NCBI RefSeq assembly: GCF_036013525.1
Contig: NZ_CP107853.1
Coordinates: 3,782,001-3,846,000, forward strand
Direction: 5' to 3'
From: Nonomuraea sp. NBC_00507
GTDB taxonomy: Bacteria > Actinomycetota > Actinomycetes > Streptosporangiales > Streptosporangiaceae
Length of the DNA: 64,000 bases
Shown here: one piece after another, positions 25,842 through 36,216 of the stretch
Layout: every line of letters starts with the position of its first letter
Numbering within the stretch: position 1 is the first letter of the stretch
The notes under the pieces: model-generated
The model's database searches: none
What the model saw: the letters and a program-made list of their open reading frames with translations, nothing else
What the model was told of the DNA's origin: nothing
Program-made: the position numbers and the translations under genes

Positions 25842-26732
25842 TTACATGGCATTGGACCTTGTGTCCAAGAAGTGCTTTTCGGCGGTGTTCCAGAACGTGA
25901 CCAGGGCCGTGGCAGTGGTCTCCGGCGCCTCGACGGCGGGGGAGTGCACCGCGCCCGGCACGACCACACACTCGGCTCCGAGCCTGGCGGCCATCTCCGA
26001 CTGGGTCTCGGGAGTCCAGCCGTCGTCGTGCTCGCCGTAGAGCACCAGCGTCGGCACGTCGACCTGGCGCAGCTCGTCGGTGCGGTCCCCCATGCTCAGC
26101 ACCTGCTCGGCCATGCACACCATCCCGGTCGGCGAGTTGCTCGTCAGGCGCCGGTGCAGGAATGCCAGGACCTCGTCGGGCACGTCGACGGCCAGCGCCT
26201 CCGGCTCGAACTTGTGATGCCACAAGTGCTCGATCCCCAGCACGGGCAGCTCTTCCACGATCTTCCTGCCGTTGACCGCCCGGAGGCCCTCGACGGCCGC
26301 GGGGCCCGAGCTCATCAGCGTGTAGGAGGCGAACCTCGTCCGCCCGTCGATCACGGCCTCGCGGGTCACCAGCCCGCCGAACGAGTGCCCCACCAGGTGC
26401 ATGGGGTCGCCGCCACCGATCACCTGGCACAGCGCGTCGACGTCCGCGCCGAGCGCGGGGCAAGTGTAGGCCTCGGGGTCGTCGGGACCGGGGGTCTCAT
26501 ACTGGCCGCGGAGATCCACGGCCACCACCCGGCGGCCCGAATGGGCGAGCGTCATCAGGACCGCGATGAAATCCTCCTTGCTGCCGGTTAGGCCGGGCAC
26601 GAGGAGCGCGGGCCAGCGCTCGATCACACCACTCACCGGAAGCGCCTCCAGGGCCGCGAACGTGCCCTGTGGCGTTTCGATCTTCTGTGGTGTGACGCCA
26701 GGAGGCAGGTCGAGGAATCGCGGCGTACTCAC
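25842..26732 (-). CDS. Alpha/beta hydrolase
   Basis: A hydrolase of about 296 residues from the GTG giving VSTPRFLDLPPGV; a TTG four codons earlier is the alternative. The nucleophile elbow is LVGHSFGGLVTRE (Ser in GHSFG). The acid strand is PTLVLYGEHDDGWTPE (Asp) and the catalytic His is in VPGAVHSPAVEAPE. PALLVPGLTGSKEDF is the oxyanion segment. The substrate is not predictable. It is transcribed with the downstream MpaB-like oxygenase gene. Confidence 0.88.
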   Translation of the reverse strand: MSTPRFLDLPPGVTPQKIETPQGTFAALEALPVSGVIERWPALLVPGLTGSKEDFIAVLMTLAHSGRRVVAVDLRGQYETPGPDDPEAYTCPALGADVDALCQVIGGGDPMHLVGHSFGGLVTREAVIDGRTRFASYTLMSSGPAAVEGLRAVNGRKIVEELPVLGIEHLWHHKFEPEALAVDVPDEVLAFLHRRLTSNSPTGMVCMAEQVLSMGDRTDELRQVDVPTLVLYGEHDDGWTPETQSEMAARLGAECVVVPGAVHSPAVEAPETTATALVTFWNTAEKHFLDTRSNAM

Positions 26733-26954
26733 GTGAGGCAACAATACCCAGAGGTCAGCGCATCGACACCGGCAAGGCCCTTACGCAGGTGGGACCTCGG
26801 AGGCGACGCGACGGACGCCGACCGCGAGATCCCGGCCTGCGGGCGGCTCAGGCGCCTGTGGAGGGCTCTGCGCGCGCGCATGGTCCCAGGGCATGCCTCG
26901 ACGGGGCGCAGGCGGTGTGGCGCCGCGTGAGGAGCACGTACGGCCGCTCGCCGG

Positions 26955-27827
26955 TCAGGCGGACTTGCGGGCCTTGCGCTTGGCAGGGGGCTTCTCTTCT
27001 TCCTTGGCCTTGCCCGAGGCGGCCTTCTTCGGCTTGGCCGGGGCGGCGCCTTCGCGTTCCCGCTTCGCGGCCTCCACGCTCGCCCGCAACGCCGCCATGA
27101 GATCCACGGCCGGGCCTGCCTCCTCCTCGACGGGCGGGGCTACGACCTCCTTGCCCGCCACCTTGGCCTCGATCACCGACTGCAGGGCCTCACGGTAGCT
27201 GTCGCGGTATTCGCTCGGGTCGAAGTCCGCCTCCATCGTGGTGATGAGGGACTCGGCCATCTTCAGCTCCTGGGCCCGCACCTCGATGTCCTCCTCCAGG
27301 AACTCGAAGTCGGGCCTGCGGATCTCGTCCGGCCAGAGCATGGTCTCCAGGACGAAGACGCCGTCCCTGACCCGCAGGGTGGCCAGCGACTCCCGCTGGC
27401 GCAGGGCCACCTTCACCACCGCCACCTGGCCGGAGCTCTCCAGCGCGTTGCGCAGCAGCACGTAGGACTTCGCTCCCTGCGCGTCGGGCTCCAGATAGTA
27501 CGACTTGGCAAAGTAAATGGGGTCGATCTGTTCGGCGGGCGTGAACTGCAGGACGTCGATCCTGCGGGACGTGCTCAGCGGCAGGTCCTCGAAGTCCTCG
27601 TCGGTCAGCACGACAACCTCGCCCGAGGACAGCTCGTAGCCCTTGGCGATGTCGGCGTAAGGGATCTCCTCGCCGTCGATCGTGCACACGCGCTTGTAGC
27701 GGATGCGCCCGCCGTCCTCGCGATGCACCTGGTGGAAGGTCACGTCCTTCTGCTCGGTCGCCGAGTAGAGCTTGACGGGGATCGTGACCAGGCCGAAGGA
27801 GATCGCACCCTTCCAGATGCTGCGCAT
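26955..27827 (-). CDS. ku: Ku protein (bacterial non-homologous end joining)
   Basis: Ku forms a ring-shaped homodimer on double-strand DNA ends and recruits LigD. The 290-residue protein starts MRSIWKGAISFGLVTIPVKL, the nearly invariant family opening. It continues through SYYLEPDAQGAKSYVLLRNA and LETMLWPDEIRRP. The C-terminus is a Lys/Ala-rich tail (PAKPKKAASGKAKEEEKPPA) that may bind DNA non-specifically. Upstream codons to 27908 are not family-like. The divergent ligase gene starts only 47 bases away, so promoters must overlap. Confidence 0.95.
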   Translation of the reverse strand: MRSIWKGAISFGLVTIPVKLYSATEQKDVTFHQVHREDGGRIRYKRVCTIDGEEIPYADIAKGYELSSGEVVVLTDEDFEDLPLSTSRRIDVLQFTPAEQIDPIYFAKSYYLEPDAQGAKSYVLLRNALESSGQVAVVKVALRQRESLATLRVRDGVFVLETMLWPDEIRRPDFEFLEEDIEVRAQELKMAESLITTMEADFDPSEYRDSYREALQSVIEAKVAGKEVVAPPVEEEAGPAVDLMAALRASVEAAKREREGAAPAKPKKAASGKAKEEEKPPAKRKARKSA

Positions 27828-27874
27828 GGTCGTTCCTCCGCTCTCAACGGCTCGGCACTGGGCACATACCCGGC

Positions 27875-28789
27875 ATGGGGCAACCAATGCCATACCCAAT
27901 CGAACCAATGCTCGCCGTGGCTGGAGAACTACCCTCCGATCGCGAGCGGTATGGCCTCGAGGTGAAGTGGGACGGCATCCGCGCCATCATCCACCTCGAC
28001 GGCGGGATGAGGGTGACCGGGCGGCACGGGGTCGAGTACACGCGCCGGTACCCGGAAATTTCGGGGTTCGGGCTTAAGAACGCGATCATCGACGGCGAGG
28101 TCGTGGCGCTCGACCGGCGCGGGCGGCCCAGCTTCATCCGGCTGCAGCACCGCATGCACCTGACCGACCCCGAGCCGGCCATGCTGGAGCTGTACCCGGT
28201 CACGTACATGCCGTTCGACCTGCTCTACCTCGACGGGATCCCGCTCTTCGACCTGCCGTACCGGGACCGGCGGGCACTCCTCGACGAGCTGGACATCGGC
28301 GCGCCGCCCTCCTTCCCCGGCGACTCCGACCTGCTCTCCGCCACGTACGAGCAGGGCCTGGAAGGCGTGGTCGCCAAGCGGCTCGACTCGCCCTACCGGC
28401 CGGGCACGCGCTCGCCGTGGTGGATCAAGGTGAAGAACCTCAGCACCAGGGAGGTCGTGATCGGCGGCTGGAAGCCGGGCAAGGGGCGCCGGGCCGGCGG
28501 GATCGGGTCGCTGATCATGGGCGTGTTCACGAGCGAGGGGCTGATGTACGTCGGCCACGTCGGCACCGGGTTCACCGACGCCGTGCTCGACGAGCTCTAC
28601 CAGCTGCTGCGGCCGCTGGAGATCCCGAAGAGCCCGTTCAGCAACGAGGTCCCGTGGCGCAATCATTGGGTTAGGCCGGATCTGGTCGGGGAGGTGGCCT
28701 ACACGATGTGGACCGACGATCAGCGGCTGCGGCACCCTGTGTGGCGAGGGCTTCGCCTTGACAAGCTCCCCGCGGACGTGTGGAGGTGA
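27875..28789 (+). CDS. ATP-dependent DNA ligase, LigD/LigC ligase-domain type
   Basis: A 304-residue ATP-dependent ligase consisting only of the adenylation and OB-fold domains. The nucleotidyl-lysine motif is EVKWDGIRAI (Lys of KWDG). Motif III-like FDLLYLDGIPLF, motif IV EGVVAKRLDSPYRPG and motif V WWIKVKNL follow. In many bacteria this is one domain of LigD; here it is separate and sits next to a polymerase-domain gene. It is divergent from ku, and four bases separate it from the polymerase gene, so a joint role in end joining is well supported. Confidence 0.92.
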   Translation: MGQPMPYPIEPMLAVAGELPSDRERYGLEVKWDGIRAIIHLDGGMRVTGRHGVEYTRRYPEISGFGLKNAIIDGEVVALDRRGRPSFIRLQHRMHLTDPEPAMLELYPVTYMPFDLLYLDGIPLFDLPYRDRRALLDELDIGAPPSFPGDSDLLSATYEQGLEGVVAKRLDSPYRPGTRSPWWIKVKNLSTREVVIGGWKPGKGRRAGGIGSLIMGVFTSEGLMYVGHVGTGFTDAVLDELYQLLRPLEIPKSPFSNEVPWRNHWVRPDLVGEVAYTMWTDDQRLRHPVWRGLRLDKLPADVWR

Positions 28790-28793
28790 CGCC

Positions 28794-29672
28794 ATGGCCC
28801 AGAAGGTTCCCGTCAAGGTCGAAGGGCGCGAGCTGACCCTGAGCAACCTGGACAAGGTGCTCTACCCGGACTACGGCTTCACCAAGTCCGAGATCATCGA
28901 CTACTACAGCCGCATCGCCCCCGTGCTCCTCCCGCACATCGAAGGCCGCCCCCTGACCGTCAAGCGCTACCCGAACGGCGTCACCGGCCAGTCCTTCTTC
29001 GAGAAGAACGCCCCCGAGCACACCCCCGACTGGGTCAGGCGCGTCACCCTGCCCGTCCCCGGCAGCACCAAGAACCGCGAGACGATCAACTTCGCCGTCA
29101 TCGAGGACCTGCCCACGCTCGTCTACTACGCCAACCTCGCCGCGCTGGAGCTCCACGTACCCCAGTGGCGCGTCGACGACGACGGCGAGGCGCTGCCGCC
29201 CGACCTGCTCGTGTTCGACCTGGATCCGGGGCCGCCGGCGACGATCGTCGAGTGCTGCCAGGTGGCGCTCATGCTGCGTGACATGCTCAAAGCCGAAGGG
29301 CTCTCCGCCCGGCCGAAGACCAGCGGCCGCAAGGGCATGCAGCTGTACGCGGATTGGGACTGCCGCGAGGAGCCCTCCGCGTACGCCAAGAGGCTCGCCC
29401 AGGTCCTCGCCAAGGAGCACCCGCAGCAGGTCGTCAGTGTGATGACCAAGAAGGCCAGGCCGGGGAAGGTGTTCATCGACTGGAGCCAGAACAACCCGGC
29501 CAAGACCACCGTGGCGGCGTACTCGCTGCGGGCGGGGGACCAGCCGACCGTCTCCACGCCGCTGACCTGGAAGGAGGTCGAGGGATGCGAACGTCCGGAG
29601 GACCTGGTCTTCATGGCGCCGGACGTCCTCGCCAGAGTCGGCAAACGTGGCGACCTTTTCGGCCGGGCGTAG
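28794..29672 (+). CDS. LigD-type polymerase domain protein (archaeo-eukaryotic primase fold)
   Basis: A 292-residue stand-alone NHEJ polymerase/primase domain. Typical features are LTLSNLDKVLYPDYGFTKSE, then GRPLTVKRYPNGVTGQSFFE, the catalytic acidic motif LLVFDLDPGPPATI (DLD), KTSGRKGMQLYADW and the third acid in KVFIDWSQNNPAKT. It fills gaps and prefers ribonucleotides during end joining in characterised LigD proteins. The start ATG lies four bases after the ligase stop. The LigD phosphoesterase domain is not found in the window. Confidence 0.93.
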   Translation: MAQKVPVKVEGRELTLSNLDKVLYPDYGFTKSEIIDYYSRIAPVLLPHIEGRPLTVKRYPNGVTGQSFFEKNAPEHTPDWVRRVTLPVPGSTKNRETINFAVIEDLPTLVYYANLAALELHVPQWRVDDDGEALPPDLLVFDLDPGPPATIVECCQVALMLRDMLKAEGLSARPKTSGRKGMQLYADWDCREEPSAYAKRLAQVLAKEHPQQVVSVMTKKARPGKVFIDWSQNNPAKTTVAAYSLRAGDQPTVSTPLTWKEVEGCERPEDLVFMAPDVLARVGKRGDLFGRA

Positions 29673-29707
29673 GCTGGTGCAGTCCGCACCGAAAGGGGGA
29701 CCAGAAG

Positions 29708-29923
29708 ATGTCGGAGATGGACATCCGCGGGGACGAAGGCCCTTACGACGAGGAAGAGACGGAGTTCTCGGTCGAGACGCCCGAGGCCGACGCGGCCGAG
29801 CAGGAGCGCGAGATACGCCAGAACGCCGACACGCTGCGCCATGAGCTGCCCATCGACGTCGACCCCGGCGACGCGACCGAGCAGGATCGCGTGGTCGACC
29901 TCGACGACGACGAATACCGGTGA
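29708..29923 (+). CDS. Small acidic actinobacterial protein of unknown function
   Basis: A 71-residue very acidic protein (MSEMDIRGDEGPYDEEETEF at the start) ending with DATEQDRVVDLDDDEYR. The repeated pattern EADAAEQ ... GDATEQDR looks like a two-fold repeat seen in similar small actinobacterial proteins. There is no membrane segment or known domain. A ribosome binding site AAAGGGGG lies upstream. It follows the end-joining genes by 35 bases and may share their transcript. Confidence 0.7.
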   Translation: MSEMDIRGDEGPYDEEETEFSVETPEADAAEQEREIRQNADTLRHELPIDVDPGDATEQDRVVDLDDDEYR

Positions 29924-30095
29924 CCGATCCGGTTCTTGTGACGGGCCCGGGCTCCGGCGGCGGACTGCCGGTGCCGTCGGCTATCGGGTGCTATCCGGGT
30001 GGCGGACGTACACGTCATGGCCGTCACCAAGGTGCGGACACCCTCGCGCACGTAGGATGGCCGCACGACCCGCTGAGAGACCAATGGAGACCCGC

Positions 30096-30716
30096 GTGAC
30101 CGCAACCCCGGACGCCAAGCCCCGGGGCACCCGGCTGCCCCGACTCGCCCGCCGCCGGCAGCTGCTGAGCGCCGCGCAGGAAGTGTTCGTGGAAAACGGC
30201 TATCACGCGGCCGCCATGGACGAGATCGCCGACCGGGCCGGGGTCAGCAAACCGGTGCTCTACCAGCACTTCCCCGGCAAGCTGGAGCTCTACCTGGCGC
30301 TGCTCGACCTGCACGTGGACGACATGGTCAACCGTGTCAGGGAGGCGCTGGCCTCCACCCACGAAAACAAGCTGCGCGTGCAGGCCACCTTCCAGGCGTT
30401 CTTCGACTTCGTCTCCAGCCAGGGCGAGGCCTTCAGGCTCGTCTTCGAGTCGGATCTGCGCAACGTGGCGCCGGTGCGGCAGCGGGTGGAGCGGTCGCTG
30501 CAGGAGTGCGCGGAGATGGTCAGCGCTCTCATCCAGGAGGACACCGGCTGCACCAGTGACGAGGCCCACCTGCTCGGCGTGGGCCTGGTCGGCATGGCCG
30601 AGGTGAGCGCCCGCTACTGGGTGACCACGCACGGCTCGATCCCGAAGGACGCGGCCGAGCAACTCCTGGCCCGGCTCGCCTGGCGCGGCATCAGCGGTTT
30701 TCCGCGTACGGCATAA
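30096..30716 (+). CDS. TetR/AcrR family transcriptional regulator
   Basis: A TetR regulator of about 206 residues. The helix-turn-helix is AAMDEIADRAGVSKPVLYQH followed by FPGKLELYLALL. The C-terminal helical ligand-binding part includes QATFQAFFDFVSSQGEAFRL. I start at the GTG (VTATPDAKPRGTRLPRLARR) because GGAGA is well placed; an ATG at 30084 is equally possible. The order tetR, DUF3107, ferritin-like, rhlE is the same as in mycobacteria around Rv3208, which supports vertical descent. The ligand is unknown. Confidence 0.9.
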   Translation: MTATPDAKPRGTRLPRLARRRQLLSAAQEVFVENGYHAAAMDEIADRAGVSKPVLYQHFPGKLELYLALLDLHVDDMVNRVREALASTHENKLRVQATFQAFFDFVSSQGEAFRLVFESDLRNVAPVRQRVERSLQECAEMVSALIQEDTGCTSDEAHLLGVGLVGMAEVSARYWVTTHGSIPKDAAEQLLARLAWRGISGFPRTA

Positions 30717-30804
30717 CCCGTTCGCTGGGCGCGATCATTTGCGTTTCCCGGGGTGTGAGCGGCCACGATGGAGGTGGGCAAGCCCCGTCGACTAGGGAGC
30801 CAGG

Positions 30805-31035
30805 ATGGAAATCAAGATCGGCGTACGCTCCGTACACCGCGAACTCATTGTCGAGACCGACCTCACCGCCGAGCAGGTCGAGGAGGAGATCAGGAACGCG
30901 CTGTCGGTCGATCGCGGGATCTTCGCCATCACCGACGTGAAGGGCAGGCGCGTCGTCATACCGGTGTCCGCGCTCGGGTTCGTCGAGATCGGCGAGGACG
31001 AGTCCAGGCCGGTCGGCTTCGGCGGCACACTCTAA
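30805..31035 (+). CDS. DUF3107 family protein
   Basis: A 76-residue protein beginning MEIKIGVRSVHRELIVETDL and ending RPVGFGGTL, which matches DUF3107 along its length. It is conserved in actinobacteria next to a TetR gene; in Mycobacterium tuberculosis the homolog is the small protein Rv3208A. There is no catalytic motif. The start has GGGAGCCAGG upstream. A strong hairpin follows 15 bases after the stop. Confidence 0.92.
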   Translation: MEIKIGVRSVHRELIVETDLTAEQVEEEIRNALSVDRGIFAITDVKGRRVVIPVSALGFVEIGEDESRPVGFGGTL

Positions 31036-31049
31036 GGGCTCGGGACGGG

Positions 31050-31079
31050 GGTACGGGGCCCGCACCGGCGCCCCGTACC
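31050..31079 (+). terminator. 10-bp perfect hairpin after DUF3107
   Basis: Arms GGTACGGGGC (31050-31059) and GCCCCGTACC (31070-31079) with a 10-base loop, located 15 bases beyond the DUF3107 stop. It is most simply the terminator of the tetR-DUF3107 unit. No U-tract follows, as is usual in high-GC actinobacteria. The remaining 230 bases to the next gene show nothing recognisable. Confidence 0.7.
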
Positions 31080-31316
31080 GCTCAACCCCGTGAGCGTCGC
31101 CCGAGCACGCATCCGCGAGGGGAGTGGCGACGGCGCGGCGGGTGGTCCCGGCTCGCCTCGGTGGCCGGACAGTCCGCGCTGCTTCTTCGCAGGACGGCAC
31201 GTGAGGTCCAGCGGTTCGGCCCACATCTGGTCAAGGAACTGCCGTAGCGGCGCGAGGCCCTCATGCCAGGCACGCTACAACCCTTCGCGCGCTCGCGCCG
31301 CCCAATGAACAGACGA

Positions 31317-31958
31317 TCAGAGGCCCATGGCAGCCATCCGCTTGCCGTGTTCCTCCGTCAATTTCGCGAAAAGTCGGGAAATATCGGCCTGCCCACCGCC
31401 GGCCTCCACCAGCAGCAGCGCCAGCTCCGGCCGCGCCGCCGCCACTTGCTGGGCCTGGCTCAACGCCTCACCCACGAGCCGCCGCGCCCACAGCGCCAGC
31501 CGCGCCCCCGCCGTCGGATCGGCCTCGATCCCGGCCCTGACCCGTTCCACCGCAAACTGCGACCGGCCCTCGTCCACCAGCACCTCGTCCACCAGGCCGG
31601 CGATCGAGGGATCGAGATGCCTGGCCGCCTCACGGTAGAAGTCGTGCGCGATGCCGTCCCCCACATAGGTCTTGACCAGCGCCTGCAGCCAGTTGGCCGG
31701 CCGGGTCTGCGCGTGCCAGGCCTCCAGCGGCGCCACGTACGGCGACATCGCCTTGTCGGGATCGGCGCCCAGCTCGACCAGGCGGTCCCGCAGCAGGCGG
31801 AAATGGGCGTACTCGGTGACGGCCAGCTCGCTCAAGGCCGCCCGGTCGGCCAGCGAGGGCGCCAGCGTGGCGGCGTCCTCGGTCATCCTGGCGTACGCGC
31901 TGAGCTCCGCGTAAGCTAGGACACCGAGTAGGTCGACGACTCCTGGAGACTCCTTCAT
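31317..31958 (-). CDS. Ferritin-like protein, MiaE-like hydroxylase family
   Basis: A 213-residue four-helix-bundle protein (MKESPGVVDLLGVLAYAELS). Di-iron-type residues appear in two halves: LAYAELSAYAR and LSELAVTEYAHFRLL (E...ExxH), then YVGDGIAHDFYREAARH and DEVLVDEGRSQFAVERVRAG (E...). The family is annotated as tRNA-(ms2io6A) hydroxylase-like or generic ferritin-like; tRNA hydroxylation is not proven for actinobacterial members. It is divergent from rhlE, as in mycobacteria (Rv3210c-Rv3211). Confidence 0.85.
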   Translation of the reverse strand: MKESPGVVDLLGVLAYAELSAYARMTEDAATLAPSLADRAALSELAVTEYAHFRLLRDRLVELGADPDKAMSPYVAPLEAWHAQTRPANWLQALVKTYVGDGIAHDFYREAARHLDPSIAGLVDEVLVDEGRSQFAVERVRAGIEADPTAGARLALWARRLVGEALSQAQQVAAARPELALLLVEAGGGQADISRLFAKLTEEHGKRMAAMGL

Positions 31959-32021
31959 GAAGGGCAGCGTACTTCGCGAAGCCCCGTGAATCTTCGGGAA
32001 CATATGCGAGCTCGGCCAGCG

Positions 32022-32207
32022 TTGTGGTATCGAGTACACTGCTCTGAGAAAGTGCGACCGCACTGTGTTAATTCGGGGACTTCCCTCCGGATACCTCCGC
32101 TCCCCGGAGGTCTGCGGTCGCGATGACGCGAGAGGGCTGGCTCTACCGCGAGGACCCACACAACGGGGGCATTTTCCGCCCGTCGGTCCCGGCAGGCCCG
32201 CCTTCAT
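32022..32207 (+). promoter_or_regulatory. Structured leader upstream of rhlE
   Basis: Nested inverted repeats lie in the 250-base gap before rhlE. The outer arms are GCGACCGCA (32054-32062) and TGCGGTCGC (32113-32121). Inside them are CCTCCGG (32084-32090) and CCGGAGG (32104-32110). DEAD-box helicase genes often have long leaders with temperature or auto-regulatory structures, so this may be a regulatory RNA element; it could also be a simple attenuator. No promoter is clear enough to place. Confidence 0.45.
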
Positions 32208-34373
<2,166 letters not shown>

Positions 34374-34392
34374 GGCTGCTGAGGCTCGTCAA

Positions 34393-34424
34393 GAGGCGCG
34401 CATCCCACCAGGGGTGCGCGCCTC
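34393..34424 (+). terminator. Strong 14-bp hairpin terminator after rhlE
   Basis: Arms at 34393-34406 (GAGGCGCGCATCCC) and 34411-34424 (GGGGTGCGCGCCTC) pair at 13 of 14 positions plus one T-G pair, with a four-base ACCA loop. It begins 20 bases after the rhlE stop and precedes the convergent dioxygenase gene. It is the clearest intrinsic-type terminator in the window and may serve both convergent genes. Confidence 0.85.
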
Positions 34425-34460
34425 CGCGATTTATGGGGAGAGCAATCCCATGCGGCGGGT

Positions 34461-35234
34461 TCAGCTGCCGTCCCTGTCGGAGTCGACGGAAAGGATGATG
34501 GCGCCCCAGTAGCCGTCGCCGTCTTCGACAACCGTCAGCTGCAGCCGATGATCGTAATAGAAATCACCGGTGTTGTACGTGTCTCGCCCTATGTGCTGGG
34601 CGTACGGGGCCTGGGACAGAACCTTCCAGTTGAGCGTCTCGTCGAACATCAGCTGTGTGGTCAGCATGCGTGAGCCGCCGATGAGCACCATGGCATGGAT
34701 GTGCACCGTGCGGCCCGGATACCATCCCGGCCAGATTGTCGTGAACTCCACGACGCCGTCGCCGTCCGTGACTTGCGCGCCGCGCAGGTAGCGCTTGTCG
34801 TCGGTAGGGGTCATGTCGGGCCAGGCCCTGTCTTGGGTGATCTGGCGCGACTCAACGTGCTCGATCATGGACCCCCGCTCGCCTCCCGAGTAGAGCCCGG
34901 AGGCGTCGCACTGCCAGATATCCACCACCGAGCCCGGCAGCGGCTGGCACGTTTCGCTGTCTTGCACCTTGATGGCGAGGCGCAGGCGTACACCGGGCTT
35001 GTTGTCGCGGATGTCGCTGCGGATCATGTCTGCGTCGAGGTAGAAGGGCCCTTTGGACCGGGCAGGCGTGACCGTGCAGGTGCGAGCCTGGGAGAAGAGG
35101 TCGCTGTAGTCCGTGACCGCCGTCGCGCCGGCGCTGCGGGCGGTCAGGAGGCCGCCGAGCCCGAGCGAGCCGATGCCGATGTTGGTGATCAGCCGCCGTC
35201 GGCTGACCTGCAGCCCTTCATGATCTTGTCTCAC
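34461..35234 (-). CDS. Tat-exported intradiol ring-cleavage dioxygenase
   Basis: A 257-residue protein with a twin-arginine signal (VSRRRLITNIGIGSLGLGGL) and an intradiol dioxygenase domain. Non-heme Fe(III) ligands of the family are visible: Tyr in CDASGLYSG, Tyr in IWPGWYPGRTVHIH, and two His in that same motif. The typical PGSVVDIWQCDASG strand is present. Intradiol enzymes open catechol rings between the hydroxyls; exported actinobacterial versions have been linked to oxidation of lignin-derived or extracellular catechols. It has no neighbours from a catechol pathway, so the substrate remains open. Export depends on the Tat system, whose tatB is at 8583-8945. Confidence 0.88.
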   Translation of the reverse strand: MRQDHEGLQVSRRRLITNIGIGSLGLGGLLTARSAGATAVTDYSDLFSQARTCTVTPARSKGPFYLDADMIRSDIRDNKPGVRLRLAIKVQDSETCQPLPGSVVDIWQCDASGLYSGGERGSMIEHVESRQITQDRAWPDMTPTDDKRYLRGAQVTDGDGVVEFTTIWPGWYPGRTVHIHAMVLIGGSRMLTTQLMFDETLNWKVLSQAPYAQHIGRDTYNTGDFYYDHRLQLTVVEDGDGYWGAIILSVDSDRDGS

Positions 35235-35425
35235 TGGGATCGTTCTCCGGCAGATGAGGAGGAGCCCCCCGATGTCTCCTCCGCTCCAGCCGAACCTCTC
35301 ATGAGATGTAGGGATTTCGCGGGAGGCGGGGCCCGATCAGCTGAAAAGCAGATCAAAAACCTTTGTCGGTGACATGGGGGCCTGCTTGGTGCCGGAGGCG
35401 GGCGGCCAGGCCATAGAGTAGGTGC

Positions 35426-35632
35426 GTGGCAAAGGAGACGGCTGGCCAGCGTCTTAGGCTCGCGCTAGAGATGTTCGAGTTCGGCGAGCGCATGCAACGT
35501 GCTCGCCTGCGCCGGATGCGTCCCACGGCCACCGACAAGGAAATCGACGACGCTATCCAGCGGTGGTTGCTTGACCGTCCCGGCGCTCCTCTAGGCGATG
35601 CTCCCGGCCGGCAGTCGCGTAGGTTCGCATGA
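35426..35632 (+). CDS. Small protein paired with a nucleotidyltransferase (possible antitoxin-like partner)
   Basis: A 68-residue protein starting at GTG 35426 (VAKETAGQRLRLALEMFEFG). It contains a helical segment with charged residues and ATDKEIDDAIQRWLLDRPGA near the end. Its stop overlaps the start of the nucleotidyltransferase gene by ATGA, so the two are coupled. Small proteins of this kind commonly precede AbiEii-like nucleotidyltransferases in actinobacteria. By analogy it could be the antitoxin of a type IV or minimal nucleotidyltransferase system, but no named antitoxin domain is recognised. Confidence 0.65.
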   Translation: MAKETAGQRLRLALEMFEFGERMQRARLRRMRPTATDKEIDDAIQRWLLDRPGAPLGDAPGRQSRRFA

Positions 35633-36216
35633 ATCGCCTTGAATCCATGCTGCGTCAGGCAGCAGAGGATCTGAATCGGCATGGTCACCCCTGGGCGCTT
35701 GTAGGGGGGTTCGCGATCTCTGCGCGGGCCACGCCGCGATTTACTCGTGATATCGATATCGCCGTTGCGGTTGCGGATGACGCCGGAGCGGAAGAGCTGG
35801 TACGTCGCCTGCTGGGGGAGGGTTACACCTTCTTCGCCTCAGTCGAGCACGACAACGGGCGGTTGGCCACGGTTCGACTCAAACATACTGCTGATGGCGT
35901 GGATGTCCTGGTCGATGTTCTCTTCGCCAGTTCAGGGATCGAGCCGGAGATAGCCGAGGCCGCCGAGTTCCTGGAGGTTGTGCCGGACTTGATCCTTCCC
36001 GTTGCGACAACAGGACATCTGGTCGCGCTCAAGCTGTTGGCCCGTGATGACCAATCTCGTCCGCAAGACCTCGCAGATCTCCGGGCTCTCCTGGAAACGG
36101 CAACGCCCGAAGACCTCGACATAGCGCGTAAGGCCGTCAGCCTGATCACCAACCGGGGATACAACCGTGATCGCGACCTGCTTATGTCGCTGGACGATCT
36201 CCTAACAGATCTCTGA
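35629..36216 (+). CDS. Nucleotidyltransferase, AbiEii/AbiGii toxin-like family
   Basis: A 195-residue nucleotidyltransferase-fold protein. The active-site region is WALVGGFAISARATPRFTRD followed by IDIAVAV, giving GGxxxxxR and a DxD (RDIDIAV). The later part, DGVDVLVDVLFASSGIE, supplies the third acidic residue. TGHLVALKLLARDDQSRPQD is the conserved C-terminal kxxxxxxRxKDxxD-like motif. AbiEii toxins transfer nucleotides to RNA to block growth or phage; others of this family are housekeeping. Coupling to a small upstream gene and location at the edge of the accessory region favour a toxin-antitoxin or defence role, which is inference. Confidence 0.8.
   Translation: MNRLESMLRQAAEDLNRHGHPWALVGGFAISARATPRFTRDIDIAVAVADDAGAEELVRRLLGEGYTFFASVEHDNGRLATVRLKHTADGVDVLVDVLFASSGIEPEIAEAAEFLEVVPDLILPVATTGHLVALKLLARDDQSRPQDLADLRALLETATPEDLDIARKAVSLITNRGYNRDRDLLMSLDDLLTDL

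Noticed and set aside
26733..26930. 65-codon plus-strand open frame between the hydrolase and ku genes
   Set aside because: No ribosome binding site, Arg-rich composition and no similarity; treated as non-coding.
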